Part shown: positions 44,915-54,900 of the stretch, one piece after another
How positions within the stretch are numbered: the first letter of the stretch is position 1
How the letters are laid out: every line of letters begins with the position of its first letter
Assembly: GCF_900102085.1 (NCBI RefSeq)
Contig: NZ_FMVM01000019.1
Coordinates: 1-64,000, forward strand
Direction of reading: 5' to 3'
Length of the DNA stretch: 64,000 nucleotides
From: Paenibacillus polysaccharolyticus
GTDB lineage: Bacteria; Bacillota; Bacilli; Paenibacillales; Paenibacillaceae
The notes under the pieces: generated by a model
The model's database searches: none
Told to the model about the DNA's origin: nothing
What the model saw: the letters and a program-made list of their open reading frames with translations, nothing else
Translations under genes and position numbers: made by a program

Positions 44915-45096
44915 TTCGGTAGTTCCTCCCAGATATGTAGTTGGTGTAGAAAGACAGTCCTTCTTCCGGTAGCTTGTGCATTTCCACTAAATGTTATTAT
45001 AACCGCCTTTACATATCCCAGCATTATGAAAAAATGGTCATATCACTATCCAGACGATAACGGCTGTTAATATAATTGTTTGTCATTCAATTTGAC

Positions 45097-45708
45097 TTAG
45101 TATTCGATCACATCGATCTCACGCAAATTACGATTGGATTGCTCCAGCAATTCGGTGAAGGTTTCAGCCACGTAATAGACAAAGTCAGGATCATGTTTGA
45201 ATATAATAATCTGTCCATATGTTCCTTGCTCTGTTGGGTCAAAATCCATCATCAAATAAAGCGATCCGCCTCCCAGCTTGCCAAAGGTGATCCATGATTT
45301 CTGATGCAAATAAGGCTTGATTCGCGGGTCCAGCTCACGCATTTCTTCTTCGGAAAAATAGTCTTCCATCCGAATCTCTACAGTACCGTCATGTTCTCTC
45401 TTCATTTGTTCCAGCGATAACATGTAGAAGACCATATCTTCATTTTGTGCGGCATCACCTGGAAAAAGAACGTGAAAGGCATATCCGCTGCCGTTTTTAC
45501 GTTTGTAAAATGCCCGGAAGTCTTCTGGTAGACGTATGCTGTAATATTGCTCGAACGCGTCAAGTTCCTCATCGGTTGCTCCTTCCTGTTCACGGTAGGC
45601 CTCCAGCAACTCCTGGTTTTCCTCATCCTGCACCTTTTCTTCCAGCAGTTCTAGCAACTCTTGCATGAGTTCATCGATCCGTTGTTCTGACTTTGGTTCT
45701 GACATCAT
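45097..45708 (-). CDS. SMI1/KNR4-family protein
   Basis: From ATG 45708 (AGGAGG six bases upstream) the product has 203 residues. A Glu-rich coiled coil (about 1-45) leads into the SMI1/KNR4 fold, recognised by GATDEELDAFEQYYSIRLPE followed by DFRAFYKRKNGSG. Bacterial members are often immunity proteins against contact-dependent or polymorphic toxins. No toxin gene is adjacent, so an orphan or housekeeping role is equally possible. Confidence 0.8.
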   Translation of the reverse strand: MMSEPKSEQRIDELMQELLELLEEKVQDEENQELLEAYREQEGATDEELDAFEQYYSIRLPEDFRAFYKRKNGSGYAFHVLFPGDAAQNEDMVFYMLSLEQMKREHDGTVEIRMEDYFSEEEMRELDPRIKPYLHQKSWITFGKLGGGSLYLMMDFDPTEQGTYGQIIIFKHDPDFVYYVAETFTELLEQSNRNLREIDVIEY

Positions 45709-45913
45709 GTTTCGCCTCCTTATGAGCGTTCGCATGTCATACTCATCTGGTGAATCTGTTAAATGAGATGCTTTCCCACTAGTATAGATTTACTCAGGAA
45801 ACTCGTACAAGAAACCATAGACCAAGCGGGAGTCCTACATAACGAATGAATATGGAAGTGTAAAAGTGCGCTTGTGGTCTATGTAGTTGCATTCAACCAC
45901 CTAACAATATCTC

Positions 45914-45957
45914 AAAAAAAAGCGTGAGCAGCAGGGTTACCCTGTGACTCACGCTTT
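45914..45957 (-). terminator. Terminator of the dioxygenase/esterase pair
   Basis: AAAGCGTGAG and CTCACGCTTT form the outer stem, with an inner CAGGGT / ACCCTG pair; T8 follows on the minus strand. Confidence 0.85.
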
Positions 45958-46001
45958 GATCTCTATTTGGTCTATTGGTTTTAAATCGATCTCATGTTTT
46001 G

Positions 46002-46775
46002 TTATTCAAATCTCCAGCAGGATAAACTCAGGTTACCCAGCTGATACGCGCGGAATAAGAGAGAGGCTTGTTTCTTCTCATCTCCTGCACCCATGGCGAT
46101 CAGGATTGGCACAAAATGCTCTGGCGTAGGAACCGCTGCCTGTGCAGATGGAGCAAGCTTGTCATATGCGAAGAGGGCATCCGTATCCCAGTGCTCAAGC
46201 TTATCTTGGAGCCAGCTGTCGAATTCCATAGCCCAGGAATCTACACCTTGACTTTCCCAGTTCAGACGGCGCAGGTTATGCACGGTTCCGCCACTGCCAA
46301 TGACAAGAACGTTTTGCTCTCGCAAAGAAGCGAGTGCTTGGCCTACCTGATACTGTTGCTCACCCGTCAGATAACGGTTAACGGACAGAGCGATTACAGG
46401 AATGTCTGCTTCTGGGTAGAGCAGGCGTAGCACAACCCACGCTCCATGATCCAGGCCGCGTACCTCATCCGTCTGCACTGAAATGCCCGCTTCGGTGAAC
46501 ACCTTGATGATCTCAGCGGTTGTTTCAGCATGTCCTTGCGCTGGATATTTGATCTGGTACAGTTCGGGTTGAAAACCACCGAAATCATAGATCGTGTCAT
46601 ATGAGCCGGTTACAGCAGATACGAGCTGTGTAGTCGATTCCCAGTGAGCGGAGAACAGGACGATCGCTTTAGGTTTGGGCAGATCCTGCCCAAGTTTTTG
46701 CAAAAATTCAGTGTACGCATTCTCTTCCAAAGCAAGAGAAGGAGCACCATGGGCGATAAACAAAGATGGCATCAT
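46002..46775 (-). CDS. Class III extradiol ring-cleavage dioxygenase, DODA type
   Basis: The 257-residue protein matches the LigB/YgiD group of metal-dependent dioxygenases. Conserved metal-site histidines appear in FIAHGAPSL, LFSAHWES and GLDHGAWV. YgiD-like enzymes open catechol rings such as DOPA with zinc or iron. The natural substrate here is unknown. Its ATG overlaps the stop of the upstream hydrolase gene (46772-46775), so the two are co-translated. Confidence 0.85.
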   Translation of the reverse strand: MMPSLFIAHGAPSLALEENAYTEFLQKLGQDLPKPKAIVLFSAHWESTTQLVSAVTGSYDTIYDFGGFQPELYQIKYPAQGHAETTAEIIKVFTEAGISVQTDEVRGLDHGAWVVLRLLYPEADIPVIALSVNRYLTGEQQYQVGQALASLREQNVLVIGSGGTVHNLRRLNWESQGVDSWAMEFDSWLQDKLEHWDTDALFAYDKLAPSAQAAVPTPEHFVPILIAMGAGDEKKQASLLFRAYQLGNLSLSCWRFE

Positions 46776-47449
46776 GATTCAGTCATTCCTTTCGTGTCTT
46801 CTGTAGATACCCCGGCATCCGTCCGAAGGAAGTGTTGGAGTTTGGCATATAACTCAGGAGTTACATGGTGGCCCCCGCTGTATGGCACATACGTAACTTG
46901 ATTCGTATGATTCCGGAAAAACGAAGCATTATCTTCACCCAGCTGTAACGGGAAAAGGTGATCCTGATCGCCGTGTGAGATAAAAGCAGACAGATTCGAT
47001 GAAGGCTGCAAAGCATATTCTTCCTTCACAAACTGCGGAATGTATCCGCTCATAGCCACAATGCCTTTGATGGCATCACCCATCACCAAGGCAAGCGTCA
47101 TCGCCATGATGCCGCCCTGACTGAATCCGGCGATGTAACGCCGTGCAGGATCGACCGCATATTGGGCTGACAGCTCGATGATAAGTTGTTGCAGTCCTTG
47201 AACCGAGGCATCATATAACTCGCGGACGGGATTGCCTATGCTTTTGATCTGAAAATAAGCATAACCTCCACCCTGTACAATAGGCCCACGAATGGCAACA
47301 ATGATGAAATCGGTAGACAGAGGTTCCATCAAGCGAAGCATGTCCTGCTCATCTGATCCCATGCCGTGCAAGGCAAAAATAACAGGATATTGCTGGGTTT
47401 TATCGTAATGTGGAGGTAACTTCACCTCATGAATATAAGTAGAATTCAA
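46772..47449 (-). CDS. Alpha/beta hydrolase, phospholipase/carboxylesterase type
   Basis: From TTG 47449 (GGAGG nine bases upstream) the product has 225 residues. Further in-frame codons up to 47527 lack a ribosome-binding site. The serine nucleophile is in GFSQGG, the acid in HGDQDHLFP and the histidine in SGGHHV, as in the YpfH/carboxylesterase family. With the overlapping dioxygenase gene it may form a two-step pathway that de-esterifies then cleaves an aromatic compound; this is inference. Confidence 0.8.
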   Translation of the reverse strand: MNSTYIHEVKLPPHYDKTQQYPVIFALHGMGSDEQDMLRLMEPLSTDFIIVAIRGPIVQGGGYAYFQIKSIGNPVRELYDASVQGLQQLIIELSAQYAVDPARRYIAGFSQGGIMAMTLALVMGDAIKGIVAMSGYIPQFVKEEYALQPSSNLSAFISHGDQDHLFPLQLGEDNASFFRNHTNQVTYVPYSGGHHVTPELYAKLQHFLRTDAGVSTEDTKGMTES

Positions 47450-47594
47450 ACCAATACACCTCCAGGTGAAATATGAGTTGTGATAAATCGAATGTATAAA
47501 ATGAATGCAAATATCAAACAAATGCATAGGTCAAACCAATGAAGCAAAAAGAGTGGAAAGAAGTAATGACATGGATTAAACTAAAAACATAAAG

Positions 47595-47608
47595 TTCACC
47601 TATGTGAA
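47595..47608. promoter_or_regulatory. Inverted repeat between the hydrolase and VOC genes
   Basis: TTCAC and GTGAA are exact inverted arms around CTAT. It lies in the 309-bp divergent region 47450-47758, where I see no other structure. Confidence 0.35.
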
Positions 47609-47758
47609 AATAATATTCTTATTTATGAACAAAATCTATCATGCTTTCATTGTAGGGTCAACACTTTTTTTGTATGATGAAAATATGTTTTGTATAAGGG
47701 AACTTGGAATAAGAATTGTTGTTGTGCTTTTATCTCTTTAGAGGAGGACGTGAAGAAG

Positions 47759-48127
47759 ATGATGAAACATATCGTACCTATTCTTAGAATTTTTGATGAA
47801 GCGAAGGCAAAGGAATTTTACATGGATTACTTGGGGTTCAAAGTGGACTGGGAGCATCGATTCGAGGCTGATATGCCACTGTACATGCAGGTGTCGCAGG
47901 ATGAGATTGTTATTCATCTGTCCGAACATCACGGGGACTGTACTCCTGGTGCGGCATTACGGATTGAGACAGAGCATCTGGAGGAGCTGCATAAGCGGAT
48001 TTCTTTGCAAAAATATAAATATGCGAGACCGGGTATCGAGAAGACCCCTTGGGATTCACGGGAAATGACCATTACCGATCCATTTGGCAATCGCCTTGTT
48101 TTTGTAGAGTCAACGGTTGAATCTTGA
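47759..48127 (+). CDS. VOC-superfamily (glyoxalase/bleomycin-resistance-like) protein
   Basis: The product of about 122 residues has the paired beta-alpha-beta-beta-beta units of the vicinal-oxygen-chelate fold: VPILRIFDEAKAKEFYMDYLGF at the start and the closing MTITDPFGNRLVFVE. It could bind a drug, degrade a metabolite or act as a small metalloenzyme. ATG 47759 follows AGGAGG; an adjacent ATG at 47762 is possible. An XRE-cupin gene follows 41 bp later and may be co-transcribed. Confidence 0.8.
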   Translation: MMKHIVPILRIFDEAKAKEFYMDYLGFKVDWEHRFEADMPLYMQVSQDEIVIHLSEHHGDCTPGAALRIETEHLEELHKRISLQKYKYARPGIEKTPWDSREMTITDPFGNRLVFVESTVES

Positions 48128-48168
48128 TTTCAAGGAAACGGTAGTTAGAGAGAAGAGAGGGCGGTCAC

Positions 48169-48717
48169 ATGGATATTGGCTTGGCCATTCGAACGATACG
48201 CAAACAGAAACAGATTACGATTATGCAACTCTGTGAGGGGACAGGGTTGTCCAAAGGGTTTATCAGCAATGTGGAAAATAACAAAACGTCACCGTCCATC
48301 GCTACATTGGAAAGCATCGCGGACTACCTGGGCGTCCCGCTACCTTACCTGTTGTTGACATCAGAGCAACGTATGAATGTGGTACGCAAGCATGAACGCA
48401 AGGAGACCACAGCAGGTAGCGGACAGATTAAAGTACAGCAGTTAACGGCAAAAGGTGCGATGCGTATGTCCATAGTAGAACTGCCAGCGGGAGCTTCGAC
48501 CGGGATCAGCAAACATGCGGGGGAGGAAAGCCATCTGGTGCTGCAAGGTATCATCCAAGCGAAGCAGGGAGAAGATGTGGAGACGCTGGAAGCGGGAGAT
48601 TCGTTTACATGGAACGCGATTGTACCCCATGAAGTGACTAATATCGGCGAGGAACCCGCCGTTGTGCTGATTGCGGTGTCCAAGGAATTGGAGCTGGATC
48701 ATCTGTTGAACAAGTAA
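48169..48717 (+). CDS. XRE-family regulator with C-terminal cupin domain
   Basis: The 182-residue protein has an XRE helix-turn-helix (about 8-62, GLSKGFISNVENNKTSPS) and a cupin (about 100-175) with HAGEESHLVLQGI. This PuuR-like design senses small molecules such as amines or amino acids. It may control itself and the VOC gene. Purine-rich GAGAAGAGAGG precedes the ATG. Confidence 0.88.
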   Translation: MDIGLAIRTIRKQKQITIMQLCEGTGLSKGFISNVENNKTSPSIATLESIADYLGVPLPYLLLTSEQRMNVVRKHERKETTAGSGQIKVQQLTAKGAMRMSIVELPAGASTGISKHAGEESHLVLQGIIQAKQGEDVETLEAGDSFTWNAIVPHEVTNIGEEPAVVLIAVSKELELDHLLNK

Positions 48718-48821
48718 GGTAAGTGAGGCGAGTGAGGAAAGGGACGGATTCTAAAATATGATGTGTACCGTCTGCTTTTATTAGTAGAGATCTAATTCAG
48801 ATGTATTACAAAAGCATAAAC

Positions 48822-48847
48822 AGGTGAGGGACACGTGTCCCTCACCT
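48822..48847. terminator. Palindromic terminator between converging genes
   Basis: AGGTGAGGGACA and TGTCCCTCACCT are complementary arms, leaving almost no loop, followed by TTGTTTTA. It lies between the XRE gene and the converging SLH gene. Confidence 0.75.
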
Positions 48848-48922
48848 TGTTTTAGTTAATTAGTTCTTCTTTGCGAGTCTTAGCTGTGCCAAATCACAAT
48901 TCAGCTGCCGTCGTTCTCTTGC

Positions 48923-51900
48923 TTAAATCAAGCCGGATTTTTGCAATAGTCCCTGAATAATTTTGGCAACCTCAGCTCTAGTGATGTAATCCTTCGGTGC
49001 AAGCTCATTGCCGCCTCTTCCTGATACAATGCCAGCCTCTACAGTATCAGCTACACTGCTCAGCGCCCATGCAGACACAGCTGCCGTATCTCCATAAGGA
49101 CGAAGTATTACGTCTGTCGATTGAACAGCAAGATTGCCTTTCAGACTAGTAATCGCCATTGCTTTGGAGAGGATCACCATTGCCTGTTCCCGTGTAATCG
49201 TGTCCATCGGACGGAAGGTACCATCTTCAAAACCGCCGATCAAGTGGTAGGCATAAGCAGTATTGACAGCACTGCTGTACCAATCTGTTGATTGTACGTC
49301 TGAGAATGAGGTTGCTCCATTCTCCGTCTTGAGTCCCAATGCGCGAACAATGATAGCTGCAAACTCAGCGCGGGTAATATTCCGGTCGGGACTGAACATA
49401 CCATTGCCCGTACCATCGATAACCATCCGTGATCCCATGTCGCCCACTGCTTGTTTTGCCCAATGTTTGGCCACATCTTCAAATTCGAGCGGATGGTAGA
49501 CAAGAGAATACGTGCTATTCGTCAAGCTATTGATTTGCGCGTAATATTTGCCGTCAATCACGACAATCTTGGTCGGAACATGACGTATGGTTCCGTTTGT
49601 CTCAACAACAATTCCTGTGGTAATCTTACCGGGATCAACACCATTCGGAATCACAATATTTCGTTTGACATAGGCATTAAACTTCGATACTTCGACAGTC
49701 TTATCTCCGTAGATACCCTTCACCGTGAAGTTTAACGGCGGTACGACAAGCGTGAACGTTCCCTTGGCTGCCGCATTCTCAACAACTTTCACCATATCTG
49801 TTGTTGGTTCGGATATTTCGATTTGTACCTGGATATCTTGCAAGGCTACTGACTTGCCGACCTGCTCGGATATCGTATTAATATTGATTTGTTGCGCTGG
49901 AATCGTATAGGTCGCACGATCGGTTTTGATCTCAAGAACAGCTTGCTTGTCCTCCATGTTTTTCACCATCTGACCGTTCAATGAGCCGACGTTCACATGG
50001 GATTTGTCATTTACAAGTATCGCCACCACAGCATTTTGGCCTTCCGCAGCGAGCTTGTCCTCTAACTTTTTCTGATCCACAAACACGGTTGTAACGGTTT
50101 GACCGTTTCGTTGGGTTCTCGCTACGGTCCCCGCATTTTCCGCTTTACCATTCACAAGTATATCCATTCCCGTATTCGTTTTCTCCGGGATGGTTGGAGT
50201 ACTAGGCACGGATGGCGTATCGATCGGGACCGTGCTACCGCCGGATGACTTTTGCGGAATAACCGCATTTGAATTAGCGGATGCTGTACTTTTTCCTAGA
50301 CCATTGATCGCTTTCACCGTAAATGTATAGCTCGTTCCATTCGTTAAACCTGTAATTACAATCGGACTTGCCGCTCCTGTTGTGACTGCATTCCCTGATG
50401 AATCGGTTACTTCATACCCCGTAATTAGACTTCCACCGTTCTCGGTTGGAGCTGTAAAGGTTACGGTGGCTTCTCCGTTTCCAGCTACTGCCAAAACATT
50501 CGTTGGGGCTGCCGGTACAGTTGCAGGGGTGGCGTTTGCCTGATTCGATTCCCCACTCAAGCCTCCCGAGTTACCTGCTCTCACTGTAAAGAAATAGGTC
50601 GTGCCGTTTAGCAAGTTTTGTGCATTGTAGGTAGAGGAATTGACGATAACAACCGAAGCGTTACTAAGCTGACTTGGATCAGTCGCCATATAAAGGTTGT
50701 AATACGTCGCTCCCGTTACCGTACTCCAATTTAGGGTGACCTCACCGTTTCCACCGACAGCCACAAGGTTTTGCGGATTTTCCGGTGCGTTCGGCATGTT
50801 CACAACTTGCATCACTGTAAACGTCACATCCGTCATCTGGGTTGCTGATAACGTTATTGTTGCGGTATATGTCCCCGCTGGTAAGCCATCTTTCGCTTTC
50901 ACCGTAAAGGCTGACGTGGTCGCTCCGTTCACTAACGTTGTACTTGGTTGCGTAATCACAAAATCTCTAGCATGAATGCCGCTAACCGTCGCCGACAGAT
51001 TCGACAAATCGCTCGTGCCAGTATTCGTTACATCGATAGTTTTTGTCTCTTGGGTACCCAGAGCATAACCTTGAGTAAGTGCAGCTAACGTTTGATCCGC
51101 AATAGGAGCAATCGTATGGGTAGGCGCGATGTTTACGTTGACCGTAGCGATGTTGCTCGTTGCCGTTGCGGTCTTGGTGCCGCTGACGCTGTTGTTCGTG
51201 TTCGTCACGACAACATAGTAGTAGGTCGTGCCTGTCAATGTCGTCGGCGCGGCATAGGCTGCACTGGTTGCACCCGCAATTGCATTGCCGCCGACCGTGC
51301 TGTTCACCGAATTGCTGTACCACTGGTAGGACAGCGTTCCGCCGTCACTTACGCTGGCCGCTACGCTCAAGTTAGGGCTGCTGTCACCTTCATTAACCGT
51401 GGCGCCCGTCGGCTGTGTATCAATGCTTGGTGATGCCGCGTTGGTCAGAGCGTTCACGTTGACCGCAGCGATGTTGCTCGTTGCCGTTGCGGTCTTGGTG
51501 CCGCTGACGCTGTTGTTCGTGTTCGTCACGACAACATAGTAGTAGGTCGTGCCTGTCGATGTCGTCGGCACGGCATAGGTTGCACTGGTTGCACCCGCAA
51601 TTGCATTGCCGCCGAACGTGCTGTTCAACGAATTGCTGTACCACTGGTAGGACAGCGTTCCGCCGTCACTTACGCTGGCCGCTACGCTCAAGTTAGGGCT
51701 GCTGTCACCTTCATTAACCGTGGCGCCCGTCGGCTGTGTATCAATGCTTGGTGATGCCGCGTTGGTCAGAGCGTTCACGTTGACCGCAGCGATGTTGCTC
51801 GTTGCCGTTGCGGTCTTGGTGCCGCTGACACCGTTGTTTGTGTTCGTTACGACAACATAATAGTAGGTCGTGCCTGTCGATGTTGTCGGCGCGGCATAGG

Positions 51901-54900
51901 TTGCGCTGGTTGCACCCGCAATTGCATTGCCGCCGATCGTGCTGTTCACCGAATTGCTGTACCACTGGTAGGACAGCGTTCCGCCGTCACTTACGCTGGT
52001 CGCTACGCTTAAGTTCGGGCTGCTGTCACCTTCGTTAACCGTGGCGCCCGTCGGCTGTGTATCAATGCTTGGTGTTGCCGCGTTGGTCAGAGCGTTCACC
52101 GTCAGAGTTGCCGCGTTGCTTGACGCATTCCCCGCTGCATTGGTGACCACGACGGTATAACTGCCCGCATCGCCCGATTGCGTGTTACTGATGCTTAGGG
52201 TCGCCGCCGTTGCTCCGCTGATGTTTTCGCCGTCTGTCAGCGCATTGCCGTCTTTCTTCCACTGGTAGCTAAGCGGCGCGTCGCCGCTGGCGGTTATACT
52301 GAATGTTGCCGTCTGTCCCGCTGTCACTGTCTTGTTGCCCGGCTGACTTGTGATAGACGGTGCCACGGGCGCCGGATTCACCGTCTGTGTAACCGCAAAT
52401 GTCACGTTCGTCATGCTGTCCGCATATACCGTCACCGCTGCGGTGTACGTGCCTGCTGCCAGGCTGTCCTTTGCTTTCACCGTAAACGTCGTCGATGTCG
52501 TTCCGCTGTTTAGTGTCGTCGTTCCCGGCTGCGTAATTACAAAGTCGGTCGCATTGGTTCCGCTTAACGCCGTCGCTACGTTCGTCAAATCTCCGGTGCC
52601 GGTTTTCGTAATCGTGATCGTTTTCGTGTCCTGAGTGCCCGAACTGTAACCTGCCGTCAGTTCCGTTGCCGTTTGATCCGCTATCTCTGCTATCGTGTAC
52701 GTTGGTACATTATCGGTCGTGACACTCACCGTGTTCGAGTTGCCTGCGTTCGCCCCGCCGCTGACCACTAACCGGAAATCATATGCGGTGGCCGCGCTGA
52801 GCCCTGTTACCGTCGCAGTCGTCGAATTGGTTGCGATCGCGCCAATCGTGGTCGTTGTCCATGTATTCGCTCCGGCTGGCGACTGCTCGATGATGAGTCC
52901 CGTCGCTCCGCTGGCTGCAGTCCAACTGAACGATGCCGTTGTGCTCGTCTTCGCTGTGCTTGCAAAGTCAATGATCGCAGATGAAGGTATATCCAGCTTC
53001 TGCATGCGATGGTTGGCCGAATCGGCCACGTACACATTCCCGCTGCTGTCTACCGCCACTCCATAAGGAGTATTAAACTCGCCCAAGCTGGTTCCAGTGC
53101 CACCGCCGACCTTTTTCCGCTCGCCCCATGTATTCGTCGATAGGGTCAGCTTCTGTATGCGCTGGTTGCCGGAATCGGCCACATACACATTCCCGCTGCT
53201 GTCTACCGCCACTGCTCTTGGATTGTTAAACTCGCCCAAGCTGGTTCCAGTGCCGCCGCCGACCTTCTTCCACTCGCTCCATGTATTCGTCGATAGGGTC
53301 AACTTCTGAATGCGCTGGTTGCCAGAATCGGCCACGTACACATTCCCGTTAAGGTCTACCGCCACTGCACCTGGAACGCTAAACTCTCCCAAACTGCTTC
53401 CTGGGCCGCCGCCGACCTTTTTCCACTCGCTCCATGTATTCGTCGATAGGGTCAGCTTCTGAATTCGATGGTTGCCGGAATCGGCCACATACACATTCCC
53501 GTTAAGGTCTACCGCCACTGCACTTGGGACGCTAAACTCGCCCAAGCTGGTTCCAGTGCCGCCGCCGACCTTTTTCCACTCGCTCCATGTATTCGTCGAT
53601 AGGGTCAGCTTCTGAATGCGATGGTTGCCGGTATCGGCCACATACACGTTCCCGCTGCTGTCTACCGCCACTCCCAATGGATTGTAAAACTCGCCCAAGC
53701 CGCTTCCATTGCCGCCGCCGACCTTTTTCCACTCGCTCCATGTATTCGTGGATTTGTTCAGCTTCTGTATGCGATGGTTGCCAGAATCGGCCACATAGAT
53801 GTTCCCGCTACTGTCTACCGCCACTGCTCTTGGAAAAGTAAACTCGCCCGGACTAATCCCGTTAACAGGCCCTAATACAGACCACTCGCTCCATGTATTG
53901 TTGGCTGCGTTCAGCTTCTGAATACGATTACTGTCATCGGCCACATATACATTCCCACTGTTGTCTACCGCCACTCCATTTGGATTAATAAATTCGCCCG
54001 AGCCGTTTCCTGAACCACCGCCGCTCTTCACCCACTCGCTCCATGTACCGCTTCCTGCGTTCAGCTTCTGAATGCGATGGTTGCCAGTATCGGCCACATA
54101 GATGTTCCCGCTGCCGTCTACCGCCACTGCTCTTGGAGTATTAAACTCACCCAAACCGGCTCCTGCGCCGCCGCCGCTCTTCACCCACTCGCTCCATGTA
54201 TTCGTGGATTTGTTCAGCTTCTGAATACGATGGTTGTTACTATCACCCACATACACGTTCCCACTGCTGTCTACCGCCACTCCATTAGGAAAATTAAACT
54301 CGCCCAAGCCGTTTCCTGCGACTGCGCCGGTACTGGGCTTTTTCCACACGCTCCATGTATTCGTCGATAGGGTCAGTTTCTGTATGCGATGGTTGCTACT
54401 ATCGGCCACGTACACATTCCCGCTGCTGTCTACCGCCACTCCTCTTGGATTGTAAAACTCGCCCAAACCGAGTCCATTGCCGCCGCCGACCTTTTTCCAC
54501 TCGCTCCATGTATTCGTCGATAGTGTCAGCTTCTGTATGCGATGGTTGCCAGAATCGGCCACGTATACATTTCCGCTGCTGTCTACCGCCACTGCGCATG
54601 GGCTGTTAAACTCGCCCAAACCGCTTCCTGCGCCGCCACCGACCTTTTTCCACTCGCTCCATGTATTCGTCGATAGGGTCAGCTTCTGAATGCGATGGTT
54701 GCTACTATCGGCCACATACACATTCCCGCTGCTGTCTACCGTTACTCCTTTGGGAGAGGCAAAACCTCCGGGGTTTGAACTGGAGACCGACCCGATCCGG
54801 CCAAATTGACTCCAAGTCTCAGCTGCATAAACCGGGATTTCTAATATGCTTGAACATGCAATAATCAACGCCATGCTCAATATATACAACTTCTTCAACC

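Noticed and set aside
52990..54780. Regularly spaced DNA repeats considered as a CRISPR-like array
   Set aside because: The repeats are in frame and encode NHL units; the spacers are not unique and no cas genes are present.
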